Shown here: positions 15,559 through 23,215 of the stretch, piece by piece | Layout: the number at the start of each line of letters is the position of its first letter | Position numbering within the stretch: the first letter of the stretch is position 1 | Source of the DNA: Cyanobium sp. Tous-M-B4 | Lineage (GTDB): Bacteria; Cyanobacteriota; Cyanobacteriia; PCC-6307; Cyanobiaceae | Length of the DNA stretch: 64,000 nt | Direction of reading: 5' to 3' | Assembly: GCF_024345395.1 (NCBI RefSeq) | Contig: NZ_JAGQBA010000005.1 | Coordinates: forward strand, 232,967-296,966 | Notes under the pieces: model-generated | Database searches by the model: none | The model's input: only the letters and a program-made list of their open reading frames with translations | Told to the model about the DNA's origin: nothing | Position numbers and translations under genes: made by a program

Positions 15559-16355
15559 ACACCACAACGACGCCGTTCCATCCCGCTGCACCTCTCGTCT
15601 CGATGAATCACCCCGCTCTGGTCTCCCGTTCCTGGAAAGGCACGCCGATCTCCCGCCGCACCAGTGATGGCTACGTGAATGCCACGGCCATGTGCAAAGC
15701 CAACAACAAGCAGTGGTCGAAGTACCGGGAAAGCGACCGCTGCCAGACCTATCTGGATGCCCTCGCTGAAACCTCCGTAATTCGGATGTTTGACCTGATC
15801 GAGTCCCGCCAAGGCCAGGGCGGCGGCACCTGGGTCCATCCCCAGGTCGCAGTCGACCTGGCCCGCTGGATCAGCGCACCGTTTGCGGTGTGGATGGATG
15901 GCTGGTTTCTGGAGAGCGTCCAGCAGGCGCAAAGGGCACCGGCAGAGACGAGCCCACCGCGGCTGCGGGAGGTCGATGTGATCGCCCTGGTGGAGCGCAG
16001 CATCGGGCTGTTCGAGCGGCTGGGTGGACTCGACCAGCGCGACCAGCTCCTGTTCAAGGACATCGTCCGCAGCAACATTCTCACTGCCAGCTCAGGGGTA
16101 CTACCCGGCGCTCCTGTCGACGACGAGCTGACCCTCAGCGATGCCTGGCTGGAAGTGTTCCAGGAGGCGCTGCCGCGCGCCAAGTACCGCTCTGCAGGGA
16201 TGCTGGTGGCCGAGGCCTACCGGACAGACTTCGGCCAGGAGCCGCCGCTTCGCCAGCAGTTCGTTGACGGGGCCCCGCGTCAGGTCAAGAGCTACCGCCG
16301 CTCCTGGTTGGTCGACACGCTCAAGCGCTTCCGCGATCAACTGGCCGGAGGCTGA
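15555..16355 (+). CDS. KilA-N domain phage protein
   Basis: This is a 266-residue protein. The N-terminal ~110 residues are a KilA-N domain: ISRRTSDGYVNATAMCKANN, then WSKYRESDRCQTYLDALA, then GGTWVHPQVAVDLARWIS and FAVWMDGWF. This fold binds DNA and is common in phages and large DNA viruses. The C-terminal half is helical (DVIALVERSIGLFERLGG; YRRSWLVDTLKRFRDQ). It may be an antirepressor or a host-takeover protein. Confidence 0.85.
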   Translation: MNTTTTPFHPAAPLVSMNHPALVSRSWKGTPISRRTSDGYVNATAMCKANNKQWSKYRESDRCQTYLDALAETSVIRMFDLIESRQGQGGGTWVHPQVAVDLARWISAPFAVWMDGWFLESVQQAQRAPAETSPPRLREVDVIALVERSIGLFERLGGLDQRDQLLFKDIVRSNILTASSGVLPGAPVDDELTLSDAWLEVFQEALPRAKYRSAGMLVAEAYRTDFGQEPPLRQQFVDGAPRQVKSYRRSWLVDTLKRFRDQLAGG

Positions 16356-16591
16356 TGGACACCCAGGTAACGACCACTCGCCAGCGGGTCTGGGTGACAA
16401 CGGCAGAGGCCTGCACTGCCCTGGGGATGAGCCGCGAAACCCTCCGCCAGCTGCGGTTGCGAGGGGTGCTCACCCCCGGGAAGCACTACCGCCGCTGGGG
16501 CTGCACCCAGGGTCGGGGGCCGCTGCAGTGGCACCTAGAAAACGTGGAGGCGACCATCACTGGCTGGAGCCGGCGGCATCTGCAGCACTGA
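16355..16591 (+). CDS. Excisionase-like MerR-type DNA-binding protein
   Basis: This 78-residue protein overlaps the KilA-N stop (TGATG). VWVTTAEACTALGMSRETLR, then GVLTPGKHYRRWG, is a winged helix of the excisionase/MerR type. Such proteins bend att-site DNA for the integrase. The integrase gene at 18357 is within 2 kb. The role as Xis is inference from fold and place. Confidence 0.65.
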   Translation: MDTQVTTTRQRVWVTTAEACTALGMSRETLRQLRLRGVLTPGKHYRRWGCTQGRGPLQWHLENVEATITGWSRRHLQH

Positions 16592-16615
16592 AAACCACCA
16601 ACCGGACGTAGAGTC

Positions 16616-16951
16616 ATGTCTCTACGGGTGGCCGGGAACGGCCCAGGGCGCTCCTTGACACAGTCCAAGGCTCAAGGTCGTTCAGCTGACGCCAGCCAGC
16701 ACTTCCCGCAGGCGATCCGCCGCTGGGGGAACAGCCTGGCGGTAAGGCTCCCGGCCGATTGCCTGCGTCAGGCCGGGCTGCAAGAAGGCGATGAGATCGA
16801 CATTGTCATTGGACCAGACGGCCGCCTGAGCCTGGAGCCTCTGCGCAGGCTGGATCGCTCTGCTCTGGCCAGTGATTTGCGTCAACTGCAGGCCACCATG
16901 GCTCTCACCCCTTCGGTGATTGAGGAATGCCGTAGCGGTGAACGCTGGTGA
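16616..16951 (+). CDS. AbrB/MazE-type antitoxin
   Basis: This is a 111-residue protein. Residues about 35-80 (AIRRWGNSLAVRLPADCLRQ, AGLQEGDEIDIVIGPDG) are a swapped-hairpin AbrB/MazE domain. The tail (LTPSVIEECRSGERW) is the toxin-binding part. About 30 N-terminal residues are extra; a start nearer 16700 would give the usual length but no better ATG is seen. The PIN toxin gene follows after 13 bases. Confidence 0.75.
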   Translation: MSLRVAGNGPGRSLTQSKAQGRSADASQHFPQAIRRWGNSLAVRLPADCLRQAGLQEGDEIDIVIGPDGRLSLEPLRRLDRSALASDLRQLQATMALTPSVIEECRSGERW

Positions 16952-16964
16952 CGCTGACCCATCG

Positions 16965-17387
16965 ATGATCTATCTCGACACCAGCGTCGTGGTGGCTCTG
17001 CTGACCCCGGAAGAGAGCAGCTCGCGCGCCCTCGACTGGTTTGCGCAGTCCCGCGAACCCTTAATCAGCAGCGACTGGCTGATCACCGAAACCCACAGCG
17101 CCCTGGGTATGAAGCAGCGCCTTCACGGCCTCAGTGCGGAGGCACGCCTGGCCGCTGGGGACCAATTCGAGCGCCTGCTGCAGGGCGGAGTTGAACTGCG
17201 CTCGCTCGATCGCGGCCGCTTCCGTCAGGCGGCCGAGCTGCTCCAGGATCCGGCCCTCGGCCTGCGGGCTGGTGACGCCTTGCATTTGGCGGTGGCGCTG
17301 CACAGCCGCTGCACCCAGCTGGCCAGCTTCGATATTCGGATGCAGCAAGCGGCACAGACACTGGGCCTAATGTCCGCCCTCACGTAG
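16965..17387 (+). CDS. vapC: PIN-domain toxin, VapC-like
   Basis: From ATG 16965 the protein has 140 residues. MIYLDTSVVVALLTPEE gives the first Asp, WLITETHSALGMK the Glu, LRAGDALHLAVAL the next Asp and LASFDIRMQQAA the last. It is a close relative in layout to the toxin at 11580 but pairs with a different antitoxin class (MazE-like instead of Phd-like). It is probably an RNA-cleaving toxin and part of the cargo at the integrase end of the island. Confidence 0.82.
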   Translation: MIYLDTSVVVALLTPEESSSRALDWFAQSREPLISSDWLITETHSALGMKQRLHGLSAEARLAAGDQFERLLQGGVELRSLDRGRFRQAAELLQDPALGLRAGDALHLAVALHSRCTQLASFDIRMQQAAQTLGLMSALT

Positions 17388-17602
17388 CCCGATGGCCAGA
17401 AAGCGCAGCCTCAACAGAGGCTCACGCTCCTACCGAAGAGTGGCTTGTCTTGCAGGCTCAAGCCATGAAGTTGCAACCACAGGAGAGATCGTGTTGAGCG
17501 AATGGCCGGCGCAGATCCGAGTTTCTCTAGGCAAAGATTCATGCCTGTAATGAATCCCCTCGTGTCGGCAGCGGCTAGGAGTGGGTTGCGCTAGGCCCTC
17601 CG

Positions 17603-18322
17603 ATGAAAACAAGAAAAAGTGCCTTGATAGCAACTCTCGCCTGCTTTCACATTGCACTGCCTGTGATAGCGGTCGAGAACAGGCCTTCCAGCAGCAATGA
17701 AGTTGTCAACTACCTTGATTTGAACATCAGGGACTACAAGGCAAAGGCGCTACCTTTTTCAAAAGTACTCTCGGGGGGTCAAGGTGGCATCGAAAAGGTG
17801 CTGTTTGATCAGGCATACAGGGGCAGGCTTTGCTTCATCTCTTGTCATTTCTATGACGGCTACACTTCAAAGTGGAGTAGTTATTACTTGGAGCTACAGC
17901 CGTACGAGAGCACATGTTTTGCACTGGCTGGCGGCTGCAATACAATCACCTTCCCAAAGCCTGACTCTCGTATAAAGATCAGCGTCGGGAGCCAAGAGTT
18001 TGATGTGGCAATGACCGACGAGAGCCGGTATCGATATTATTTGCCACTTGCGCTAAGGCAGGCGATGGTGGCTAGTGATGGTATCCCTGTCACTATTAAG
18101 ACGACATGGGATAAGTATCGCAATTACAGGGTTGGGGATGATTCTCGGAAGCTGCTAGTCGCGGTGCTCAACCGAAATGATGAAATCGAACCGCCACGCA
18201 TGGTTGATTCAGCTATACAATCAGTGGAAGAAAGGCTTAACGAGCTCATGAAGCTGCGAGAGAAGGGTCTAATTGATGAGCAGGAATACAACCGGCTCAG
18301 GCAAAAAGCTTTAGGCCTCTAG
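17603..18322 (+). CDS. Secreted or periplasmic SHOCT-domain protein
   Basis: This 239-residue protein starts MKTRKSALIATLACFHIALP, a signal peptide ending near AVENRP. The middle has Cys pairs (LCFISCHF; STCFALAGGC) and beta-rich sequence. The last 33 residues (SVEERLNELMKLREKGLIDE, then QEYNRLRQKAL) form a SHOCT motif, a short C-terminal oligomerisation domain. GC content is lower than its neighbours, so it looks like recent cargo. It lies between the VapBC module and the integrase. Confidence 0.6.
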   Translation: MKTRKSALIATLACFHIALPVIAVENRPSSSNEVVNYLDLNIRDYKAKALPFSKVLSGGQGGIEKVLFDQAYRGRLCFISCHFYDGYTSKWSSYYLELQPYESTCFALAGGCNTITFPKPDSRIKISVGSQEFDVAMTDESRYRYYLPLALRQAMVASDGIPVTIKTTWDKYRNYRVGDDSRKLLVAVLNRNDEIEPPRMVDSAIQSVEERLNELMKLREKGLIDEQEYNRLRQKALGL

Positions 18323-18356
18323 GTCAATGCAAGGATCCTGCCCATCTCAGCCTGCG

Positions 18357-19616
18357 TCAAAGTGCTTCATCGCTTAAGCGGCGCGCTGCTTTCGCAAAGG
18401 CATCATCAACCACGTCATCTCCGCACCAACGGCTGTAAGCAGCAAGATGGGTTTCCACTGAGTGGCCCATGGCTGCTGCAACCACCTTGGGCGGTAGCTC
18501 GCAAATAACGTGAGCGCGGTGGGCATAACCGTGGCGGCAGGAATAGAGAACCAGCTTTTCGCCCTTTTCTTCATACTCGCGCCGTAGCTGTTGCCAGAGA
18601 GGACGCCGCCGCATATAGGTGCCAAGGTCCTCAGCGCCATGACCTGGTCGCATCGGCGGCATGCGGTCAGCTCGAAATGCTTTCTCGAGCTGCCAGGGCT
18701 TGGCCCATTCGTCACATGGCAGCAGTCGCAAAACCCTTGATCGGGTGCGACCTCGACTGGAAACCTTCTGGTAGGTGGTCCAGAGCTGCCCTTTCTGGAT
18801 CTCCAGGTGTTGCAATTCTTCCGGCCGCAGACCGTAGGCAGCCATTAACTGAAACGCCAATCGCCAGCGCGGATCAGGTATGGCCTCTGCCAAATCCAGC
18901 ACATGGCTGGCCTCAATGGGTGTTGTAATCCCCCGTTCTTCTCGCTTGCGGCCCACATAGATAGAGAGATCAAGCGGCGGTGCCCAGGATGAAGGCAAGC
19001 GTTCTGAATCGACGCCCCAACGTAAAAGTGCTGCCGTGAATTGAACCTGTAACTGACGGCCACGCGATCCTGGCCTGTCCTTCCAGGACTCAATCACGCC
19101 CTCCAGTAATTGTTTAGGTGAAATGGGTCGACGCTTTCCGCCAACGGCCTCGAGGATCACACCCATTCGCCGCCAATAGAGCTGATCCCATGTGCTCTGC
19201 TTGATTGCCCCACTGCTGAGTTTGTGATCTTTGAATCCTTGAATTAATTGAGGCCAGTTGATTGCTTCGCTAACCGTCATTCCGACATGGCTCGATTCCT
19301 CGGTAGGAATTCGCGCGTGAGTCTCGATGGCTAGATCAAGGGGTACGCCATCTCTGTAATCGGCATGAATAGCAAGAATGGCTGCATGAATGGCCTGCCG
19401 CTCAGAAGCGGCCCAATCAAATAGCAAAACCCGCTGCTGGCGTGCACCACCTGCGGCAGAAGCTGAGACGTTCAGCAGAACCCGCCCACGCATCTCAGAA
19501 ACAGTCCAGCCACTGCGAGGTCCCAGATCCGAGGTGAGCGACAAGCGCAGCGCTGCTACCCAGCCACGGTCTTTGGCTGCCCGTGCTGGGCGAGAGGCAG
19601 TGGTGGCTTTTGGCAC
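18357..19616 (-). CDS. int: Tyrosine site-specific integrase
   Basis: This is a 419-residue protein. The catalytic domain shows MAAYGLRPEELQHLEI (first Arg), LVLYSCRHGYAHRAHV (HxxR-like box), AAAMGHSVETHLAAYSRWC (second His and the Tyr nucleophile). The N-terminal part is an arm-binding/core-binding domain. It reads toward the phage genes with its start facing the tRNA-Pro fragment at 19801, only 185 bases away, which is the standard layout for tRNA-integrating elements. It should recombine the element with the tRNA 3' end. Confidence 0.9.
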   Translation of the reverse strand: MPKATTASRPARAAKDRGWVAALRLSLTSDLGPRSGWTVSEMRGRVLLNVSASAAGGARQQRVLLFDWAASERQAIHAAILAIHADYRDGVPLDLAIETHARIPTEESSHVGMTVSEAINWPQLIQGFKDHKLSSGAIKQSTWDQLYWRRMGVILEAVGGKRRPISPKQLLEGVIESWKDRPGSRGRQLQVQFTAALLRWGVDSERLPSSWAPPLDLSIYVGRKREERGITTPIEASHVLDLAEAIPDPRWRLAFQLMAAYGLRPEELQHLEIQKGQLWTTYQKVSSRGRTRSRVLRLLPCDEWAKPWQLEKAFRADRMPPMRPGHGAEDLGTYMRRRPLWQQLRREYEEKGEKLVLYSCRHGYAHRAHVICELPPKVVAAAMGHSVETHLAAYSRWCGDDVVDDAFAKAARRLSDEAL

Positions 19617-19649
19617 GGCTCTAGGAAATCAGGCACGCACGACACCCCT

Positions 19650-19673
19650 TGCAAGAGAATCTGCAAGAGAATC
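19650..19673 (+). repeat. Tandem 12-base repeat, candidate integrase arm sites
   Basis: TGCAAGAGAATC occurs twice without a gap, between the integrase start and the tRNA fragment. Short direct repeats at this spot are typical arm-type binding sites of tyrosine integrases. Confidence 0.45.
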
Positions 19674-19800
19674 ACCTTTTAAGCTTGGCACGCTCCGCCA
19701 CTGCCCGCCATCGGCTGGCAGGGCAAAAGCCAGTGACAACAATGGTTTTGAGCCAGTAAATCCAGTTATTGCAACCGGTCCGAAGGACCCCATTTCACGA

Positions 19801-19844
19801 GCTTTGGGAGCACTAGGTCGCAGGTTCGAATCCTGTCGCCCCGA
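19801..19844 (+). other. Attachment site: 3' half of tRNA-Pro(TGG)
   Basis: The sequence runs from the anticodon loop TTTGGGA through the variable loop to GGTTCGAATCC and the acceptor strand TCGCCCCGA, matching the 3' half of a cyanobacterial tRNA-Pro with anticodon TGG. The five bases before the loop (CGAGC) do not pair with GCACT after it, so the tRNA is not complete. This is the scar left at the far end when an element integrates in a tRNA 3' end. The + strand orientation places the complete tRNA and the other end of the element left of position 1. Confidence 0.8.
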
Positions 19845-19905
19845 TTATTCAAATCAGTTGCAGCACAAGGATTTTGCGTTTCTTGGCTTGCGACCTAGGT
19901 CAACC

Positions 19906-20010
19906 TGACGGCAGGTTTTGACGGCAGTTTGACGGCAGTTCCTCGGATCCACTGCGCTGCAGAGACTCTCAGCGCTGTCCTCTTGGTTTTGGCTGCCAAT
20001 TTCTGCCGTC
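19906..20010 (+). repeat. TGACGGCAG repeat cluster outside the att core
   Basis: TGACGGCAG is at 19906, 19919 and 19930, and the inverse CTGCCGTC at 20003. They lie on the chromosome side of the tRNA fragment. They may be arm sites of another element that used the same tRNA. The 464 bases from 19617 to 20080 hold no gene. Confidence 0.4.
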
Positions 20011-20080
20011 GCCCTGCGTTGACTGGGTTTTGGGAATTTCACAGCCTTTGCCTCTCAACACCACCTGCCTGCTTGAAGGC

Positions 20081-20500
20081 TCAGTTCTCGAAGTAACGCT
20101 GCACCGTTGCGGTGGTCCAGGTGGCCACGCCGGTGCCAAAGAAATCCTGGTCCTCAGTCCAGATCGCGCACTCCAGCTGTAAAGCCAAGGCCAGGGCAGG
20201 CCAGTCGGCTGGGTCCCGGATGCGTTTCAGCGCCTCGTCCTTGGCGCCTTCAATCAAGGGGGTGTCGACCCCCTGCACCACATCCATCAGGCTGAGGAAG
20301 GCCTCGTGGCAGATGTGTGGATCGAGTCCTCGACGTGTCGCCAGTTCGCCGATGTATCCAGCAGCTTCTGCTGCATTGGCCTCTGCGACATAGAAGTCAA
20401 CCTCGTTAGTGAAGTCGGCGATCAGGGCGCGCACCCTGACACCCAGACAGGCGCGGATGAGGATGTTGGCGTCCAGCACCAACCGTTTGCGTTCTGCCAT
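20081..20500 (-). CDS. PIN-domain toxin
   Basis: This 139-residue PIN protein starts with RLVLDANILIRACLG (first Asp) and has VAEANAAEAAGYI (Glu), IRDPADWPALALAL (Asp) and AIWTEDQDFFGTGVATW (last acids). The tail WTEDQDFFGTGVA is typical of the PIN subfamily that ends in a DFFG-like motif. It follows the antitoxin gene with a one-base overlap. It lies just outside the phage attachment site. Confidence 0.85.
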   Translation of the reverse strand: MAERKRLVLDANILIRACLGVRVRALIADFTNEVDFYVAEANAAEAAGYIGELATRRGLDPHICHEAFLSLMDVVQGVDTPLIEGAKDEALKRIRDPADWPALALALQLECAIWTEDQDFFGTGVATWTTATVQRYFEN

Positions 20501-20796
20501 CAGGCGTGGGCCTGTTGCTGCTGGGCTTGCCTCCAGTCCTTGAAGTCAGCAGCCAGCTCCTCTTCTGTAAGCCCCAGCCGCTGCAGCTCGGCTTGCATCA
20601 GCCGGCCCGCTTCAATCAGCCGCTCATGCTCACTGAGATCCGACTCCTGGGGCAGGGGCACATAGAGCCCAACGGTTCGCCCATGTCGCGTGACCTCGAT
20701 CGGGGTGACCGTTTCCAGGTGAGAGGCCAGGCGCGCCCGAAGCTCACGGATGCCAACACGGATAGCCACAGCAGACCCAGAGGGATGTGTACACAT
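20500..20796 (-). CDS. Phd-like antitoxin
   Basis: This is a 98-residue protein. VGIRELRARLASHLETVTPI, then VTRHGRTVGLYVPLP, is a Phd/YefM DNA-binding half. The C-terminal half is helical and acidic (AELQRLGLTEEELAADFKDW) for toxin binding. I keep ATG 20796, though GTG 20769 would remove nine extra residues. It overlaps the PIN gene by one base. Confidence 0.8.
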   Translation of the reverse strand: MCTHPSGSAVAIRVGIRELRARLASHLETVTPIEVTRHGRTVGLYVPLPQESDLSEHERLIEAGRLMQAELQRLGLTEEELAADFKDWRQAQQQQAHA

Positions 20797-20852
20797 TGTA
20801 GACGAGCCGAACGGCTGGGCGCCAGTACATTTGTATGCATCTGTAGTGGCTC

Positions 20853-21082
20853 ATGGGTATCCCTTCTCCCCGGCCTGCGGCCCTTCCCGCCCGGATTGAT
20901 ACCCCTATCGAGGAGTGGCCCTACCTCGATCAGGGCACCACGCCGGGGTGAACTGCATCCCGGTGCTCACCTTTCAGCTGCACCAGGGGCTAATCGCCCA
21001 TGGCGAGCACCTCACCAGCAGCTGCCAGGGCTGGACTGACGACATGGTGCGCCAAAAGGGCTGGGCGCCGGAGGTGGCCTGA
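20853..21082 (+). pseudogene. Broken ORF at the head of repeat copy 1
   Basis: ATG 20853 gives MGIPSPRPAALPARIDTPIE followed by EWPYLDQG and an early TGA. A one-base shift continues as NCIPVLTFQLHQGLIAHGEH and ends GWTDDMVRQKGWAPEVA at 21082. The other copy (60357-60504) keeps the same start and the same end but with a larger deletion. The original product is not recognised. Confidence 0.55.
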
Positions 21083-21092
21083 GCAGCTCTCG

Positions 21093-21377
21093 ATGAACGT
21101 CACGAATAGTCCCGGCCGGCCGCCGCTGTCTCCGCAAGAGGGCTGGCTAAGCGATGGCCGTCAGTTGCTCCATTTCCAGCCCTGCCGCTACGACCGCTGG
21201 AGCCAGAAGCTGGAGGTGACGCTGGGGGAAGTGATGCCCAGTGGAGAGCCACCGCTGCTCAAACATCGCAGGGAGCTGATGCGAGATGAGGCGATCAAGC
21301 TCTGGGCCCAGAAGCGCAGATCCGGCTGGCAGGTCTGCACGCCGCAGTGGACGCCGCCACCATTACGCAGTGCCTGA
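21093..21377 (+). CDS. DUF1651 protein
   Basis: This is a 94-residue protein. EGWLSDGRQLLHFQP, then RYDRWSQKLEVTLGEVMPSG, and HRRELMRDEAIKLWAQKRRS followed by GW, is the full DUF1651 pattern, a small family almost restricted to marine and freshwater picocyanobacteria. No biochemical role is known. It starts 10 bases after the broken ORF. The sister copy at 60538-60798 has lost its N-terminal start. Confidence 0.75.
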   Translation: MNVTNSPGRPPLSPQEGWLSDGRQLLHFQPCRYDRWSQKLEVTLGEVMPSGEPPLLKHRRELMRDEAIKLWAQKRRSGWQVCTPQWTPPPLRSA

Positions 21378-21505
21378 GCTGCTGCAGGCCACAAAGCAAT
21401 CCCACCTTGCTCCGATCTGCAGCCAGAAGCAATGCGTTTAAAAGCTGATTGTGCTGAGCAGCTAGCGCAGCGATGCTGTGTTTATCAACCAAGGAGGCGC
21501 CCAAC

Positions 21506-21547
21506 ATGGACGACACGCCACCCCGCCAGGTTCAAAGAGCACGCTGA
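21506..21547 (+). CDS. Conserved 13-residue ORF, copy 1
   Basis: An AAGGAGG site lies 11-17 bases upstream of ATG. The peptide is MDDTPPRQVQRAR. The same ORF with the same ribosome site and stop is kept at 46275 (MDDTPPRQVPEAR) and 60927 (MDDTPPRQVPKAR). It may be a leader peptide or the fixed start of a gene that has been lost. Translation is inference. Confidence 0.35.
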   Translation: MDDTPPRQVQRAR

Positions 21548-21787
21548 CGCCAGGCCCCTGCTCCAAAAGTCTTTATCTATTCGTGAGCGGGTCGTTCAGC
21601 CGGGCAAGAGAGCAGCATTCCCCAGTGCAGTTCACACCTTGTGCGCCTGACTTATCGACACTCCAGCCGCACCGCCACAGGTGCCCTCAGGAGGATCATC
21701 CGCCCCACACCTGGAATGCAAGGCCCCAGGTGCCAACGTCAGCAGCTTCGCTAGCCCATTCCACACTTCAGCGTGTGAGGACACGAC

Positions 21788-21819
21788 GCCCCCCGGGGCA
21801 AACCTTGGGGGTTTTTTTG
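21788..21819 (+). terminator. Candidate Rho-independent terminator
   Basis: CCCCC at the left and GGGGG at the right of a short loop are followed by TTTTTTT. It closes the + strand transcripts of the repeat block, and the Nif11-like gene ends 28 bases further on the other strand. Confidence 0.5.
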
Positions 21820-21847
21820 TTTGTTGTGATCGCGGGCTAAAGCGCAC

Positions 21848-22075
21848 TCAGTAGTAGCGGCCGGGATATTCGCCAGGGTGGTCGATCCGGCTGATGCGGA
21901 TCCCAGAAGCCGACTGGCCATGGAAGCGCAGGATGTCGCTGCCAGAGACCAGAAAGCCCCGCTCTTGGGCCAGCAGCGACACCTCATCAGCGGTGAGGGC
22001 ATCAGCCATCATTTGCCGCAGGGCTGGATCAGCCTTCACCTGCGCCAGAAACCGCAGTAGCTCGCTCTGGGGCAC
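21848..22075 (-). CDS. Nif11-like leader peptide family protein
   Basis: This is a 75-residue protein. SELLRFLAQVKADPALRQMM, then LTADEVSLLAQERGFLVSGS and DILRF, is the Nif11-type helical leader found on precursors of cyanobacterial ribosomal peptides. The C-terminal part (GIRISRIDHPGEYPGRYY) has no double-Gly cleavage site or Cys, Ser/Thr-rich core, so it may be a stand-alone family member rather than a lanthipeptide precursor. No modification enzyme is in the window. Confidence 0.7.
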   Translation of the reverse strand: MPQSELLRFLAQVKADPALRQMMADALTADEVSLLAQERGFLVSGSDILRFHGQSASGIRISRIDHPGEYPGRYY

Positions 22076-22122
22076 GGCAGCTCAGCAGGTTCTGCAACAT
22101 AGAACTGCCAGCAGGACAGGCT

Positions 22123-22467
22123 TCAGCGGCTCTTGACGCAGTAGCTGCCAGAGGAATACCAACCCAGCGGGCAGGACTTGCCGGTTTTCTGATTCGCTTC
22201 CCGTTCGTTACTGCGGCTACTGAGGCAGTAGTTGCCAGAGGAATAGAAACCCAGCGGGCAGGCCGCGCCGCTTTTCTCGATGGCGCCGCGGGTGTTGCCC
22301 CCGGAGCTGGGCACGCAGTAGCCGCCAGAGCTGTAGTAGCCAAGCGGGCAGCCCCCCACCTTGGGCAGGGGTTGCACCGGCTGCTGGGCTAGGGCACTTC
22401 CTGCCGCCAAAGTTGCAATCGCGCAGGCAAGAAGCAGCTGATTGCGGCCCAGCGTCTTTTGAGGCAT
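22123..22467 (-). CDS. Secreted protein with three Cys-rich repeats
   Basis: From ATG 22467 the protein has 114 residues. A signal peptide (LLLACAIATLAAGSALA) is followed by three tandem units of CPLG(Y/F/W)YSSG(G/N/S)YC, each followed by a short Ser/Asn linker. The two Cys of each unit are ten residues apart and could form a small disulfide loop. Short proteins of this repeat type are seen in picocyanobacteria but the function is unknown to me. It is divergent from the nuclease gene at 22521. Confidence 0.7.
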   Translation of the reverse strand: MPQKTLGRNQLLLACAIATLAAGSALAQQPVQPLPKVGGCPLGYYSSGGYCVPSSGGNTRGAIEKSGAACPLGFYSSGNYCLSSRSNEREANQKTGKSCPLGWYSSGSYCVKSR

Positions 22468-22520
22468 AGATACAGATTGGCGCAGATCAGCCAGCTGCAA
22501 CCAAGTCATGCAGGAACCGC

Positions 22521-23192
22521 ATGAAAAGGCTGCCGGTGCAAACTCCGGCAATGGCTAGAAGGTTTCTGCTGGGTGTGGTTGCGTTGGCGGCCTTGGCCTG
22601 GCCAAGCGAGGTAGTCGCTCAGGGCGTCAAGGCCACCGTGCTCTCCATCGGTGACGGCGACACCATCCGGGTGCGCCAGGCGGGTAAGGCGCTCACCGTG
22701 CGGCTGGCTTGCATTGATGCCCCCGAGACGGCCCAAAGCCCATACGGCCAGCAGGCCCGCACTTATTTGCAGCAGCGCCTACCCATTGGCAGGGAGATAG
22801 GCCTCAACATCAAAACCACCGATCGCTATGGCCGCTCGGTGGCCGAGGTGTTCAGCGGCGTGAACATAAACCTGGCGCTGGTGGAAGACAGCCAGGCCTT
22901 TGCCTACCGCCAGTACCTGAGCGGCTGTGATGCCAAGGCTTATCTAGAAGCAGAAGATCGGGCCAGTCGTGCACGCCTAGGGGTATGGCAGGTGCCCGGC
23001 GGCATTACTCGGCCCTGGGATTTCCGGCGAGGTCGCCGCTCAGCCGTAATTCCTGATGGCACAACCCCAGGCGGCCGCCGTTACCGCTGCAGCGAGATCA
23101 GCTCCTATGCCAAAGCCCAGGAGCTGCTACGCCAGGGACACAGCTATCTAGATGGAAACGGGGATGGAGAAGCCTGCGAATCCCTGCGCTGA
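22521..23192 (+). CDS. Secreted thermonuclease (SNase) with Excalibur domain
   Basis: This is a 223-residue protein. A signal peptide precedes the SNase domain: VLSIGDGDTIRV, LTVRLACIDAPETAQ, then TTDRYGRSVAEVF. The catalytic Arg/Glu residues are in RLACIDAPE and DRYGR. The last 40 residues (RYRCSEISSYAKAQELLRQG, then DGNGDGEACESL) are an Excalibur calcium-binding domain. It should be an extracytoplasmic nuclease. ATG 22521 and ATG 22551 are both possible; the second gives a tighter signal peptide. Confidence 0.88.
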   Translation: MKRLPVQTPAMARRFLLGVVALAALAWPSEVVAQGVKATVLSIGDGDTIRVRQAGKALTVRLACIDAPETAQSPYGQQARTYLQQRLPIGREIGLNIKTTDRYGRSVAEVFSGVNINLALVEDSQAFAYRQYLSGCDAKAYLEAEDRASRARLGVWQVPGGITRPWDFRRGRRSAVIPDGTTPGGRRYRCSEISSYAKAQELLRQGHSYLDGNGDGEACESLR

Positions 23193-23215
23193 CTGTGGGA
23201 CCGGGAGTACGGGAA

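Larger units (their letters stand above)
20851..21749 (+). repeat. 0.9 kb repeated block, copy 1
   Basis: This block matches 60355-61168 almost base for base over long stretches, and its inner part (about 21390-21555) matches 46170-46330. It carries, in order, a broken ORF, a DUF1651 gene, a conserved 13-codon ORF and a tail ending near CCAACGTCAGCAGCTTC. Copy 1 has about 85 extra bases near 20950-21020. There are no terminal inverted repeats or transposase, so it does not look like an insertion sequence. Confidence 0.8.

Noticed and set aside
19760..19846. Complete tRNA-Pro gene
   Set aside because: Only the 3' half from the anticodon loop is present; the 5' half and anticodon stem pairing are missing.
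21295..21516. Reverse-strand ORF starting MSSMLGASLVD, present in all three repeat copies
   Set aside because: It is the complement of the conserved + strand segment, reads through the DUF1651 gene and ends at different lengths. The + strand ORF with a ribosome site explains the conservation better.
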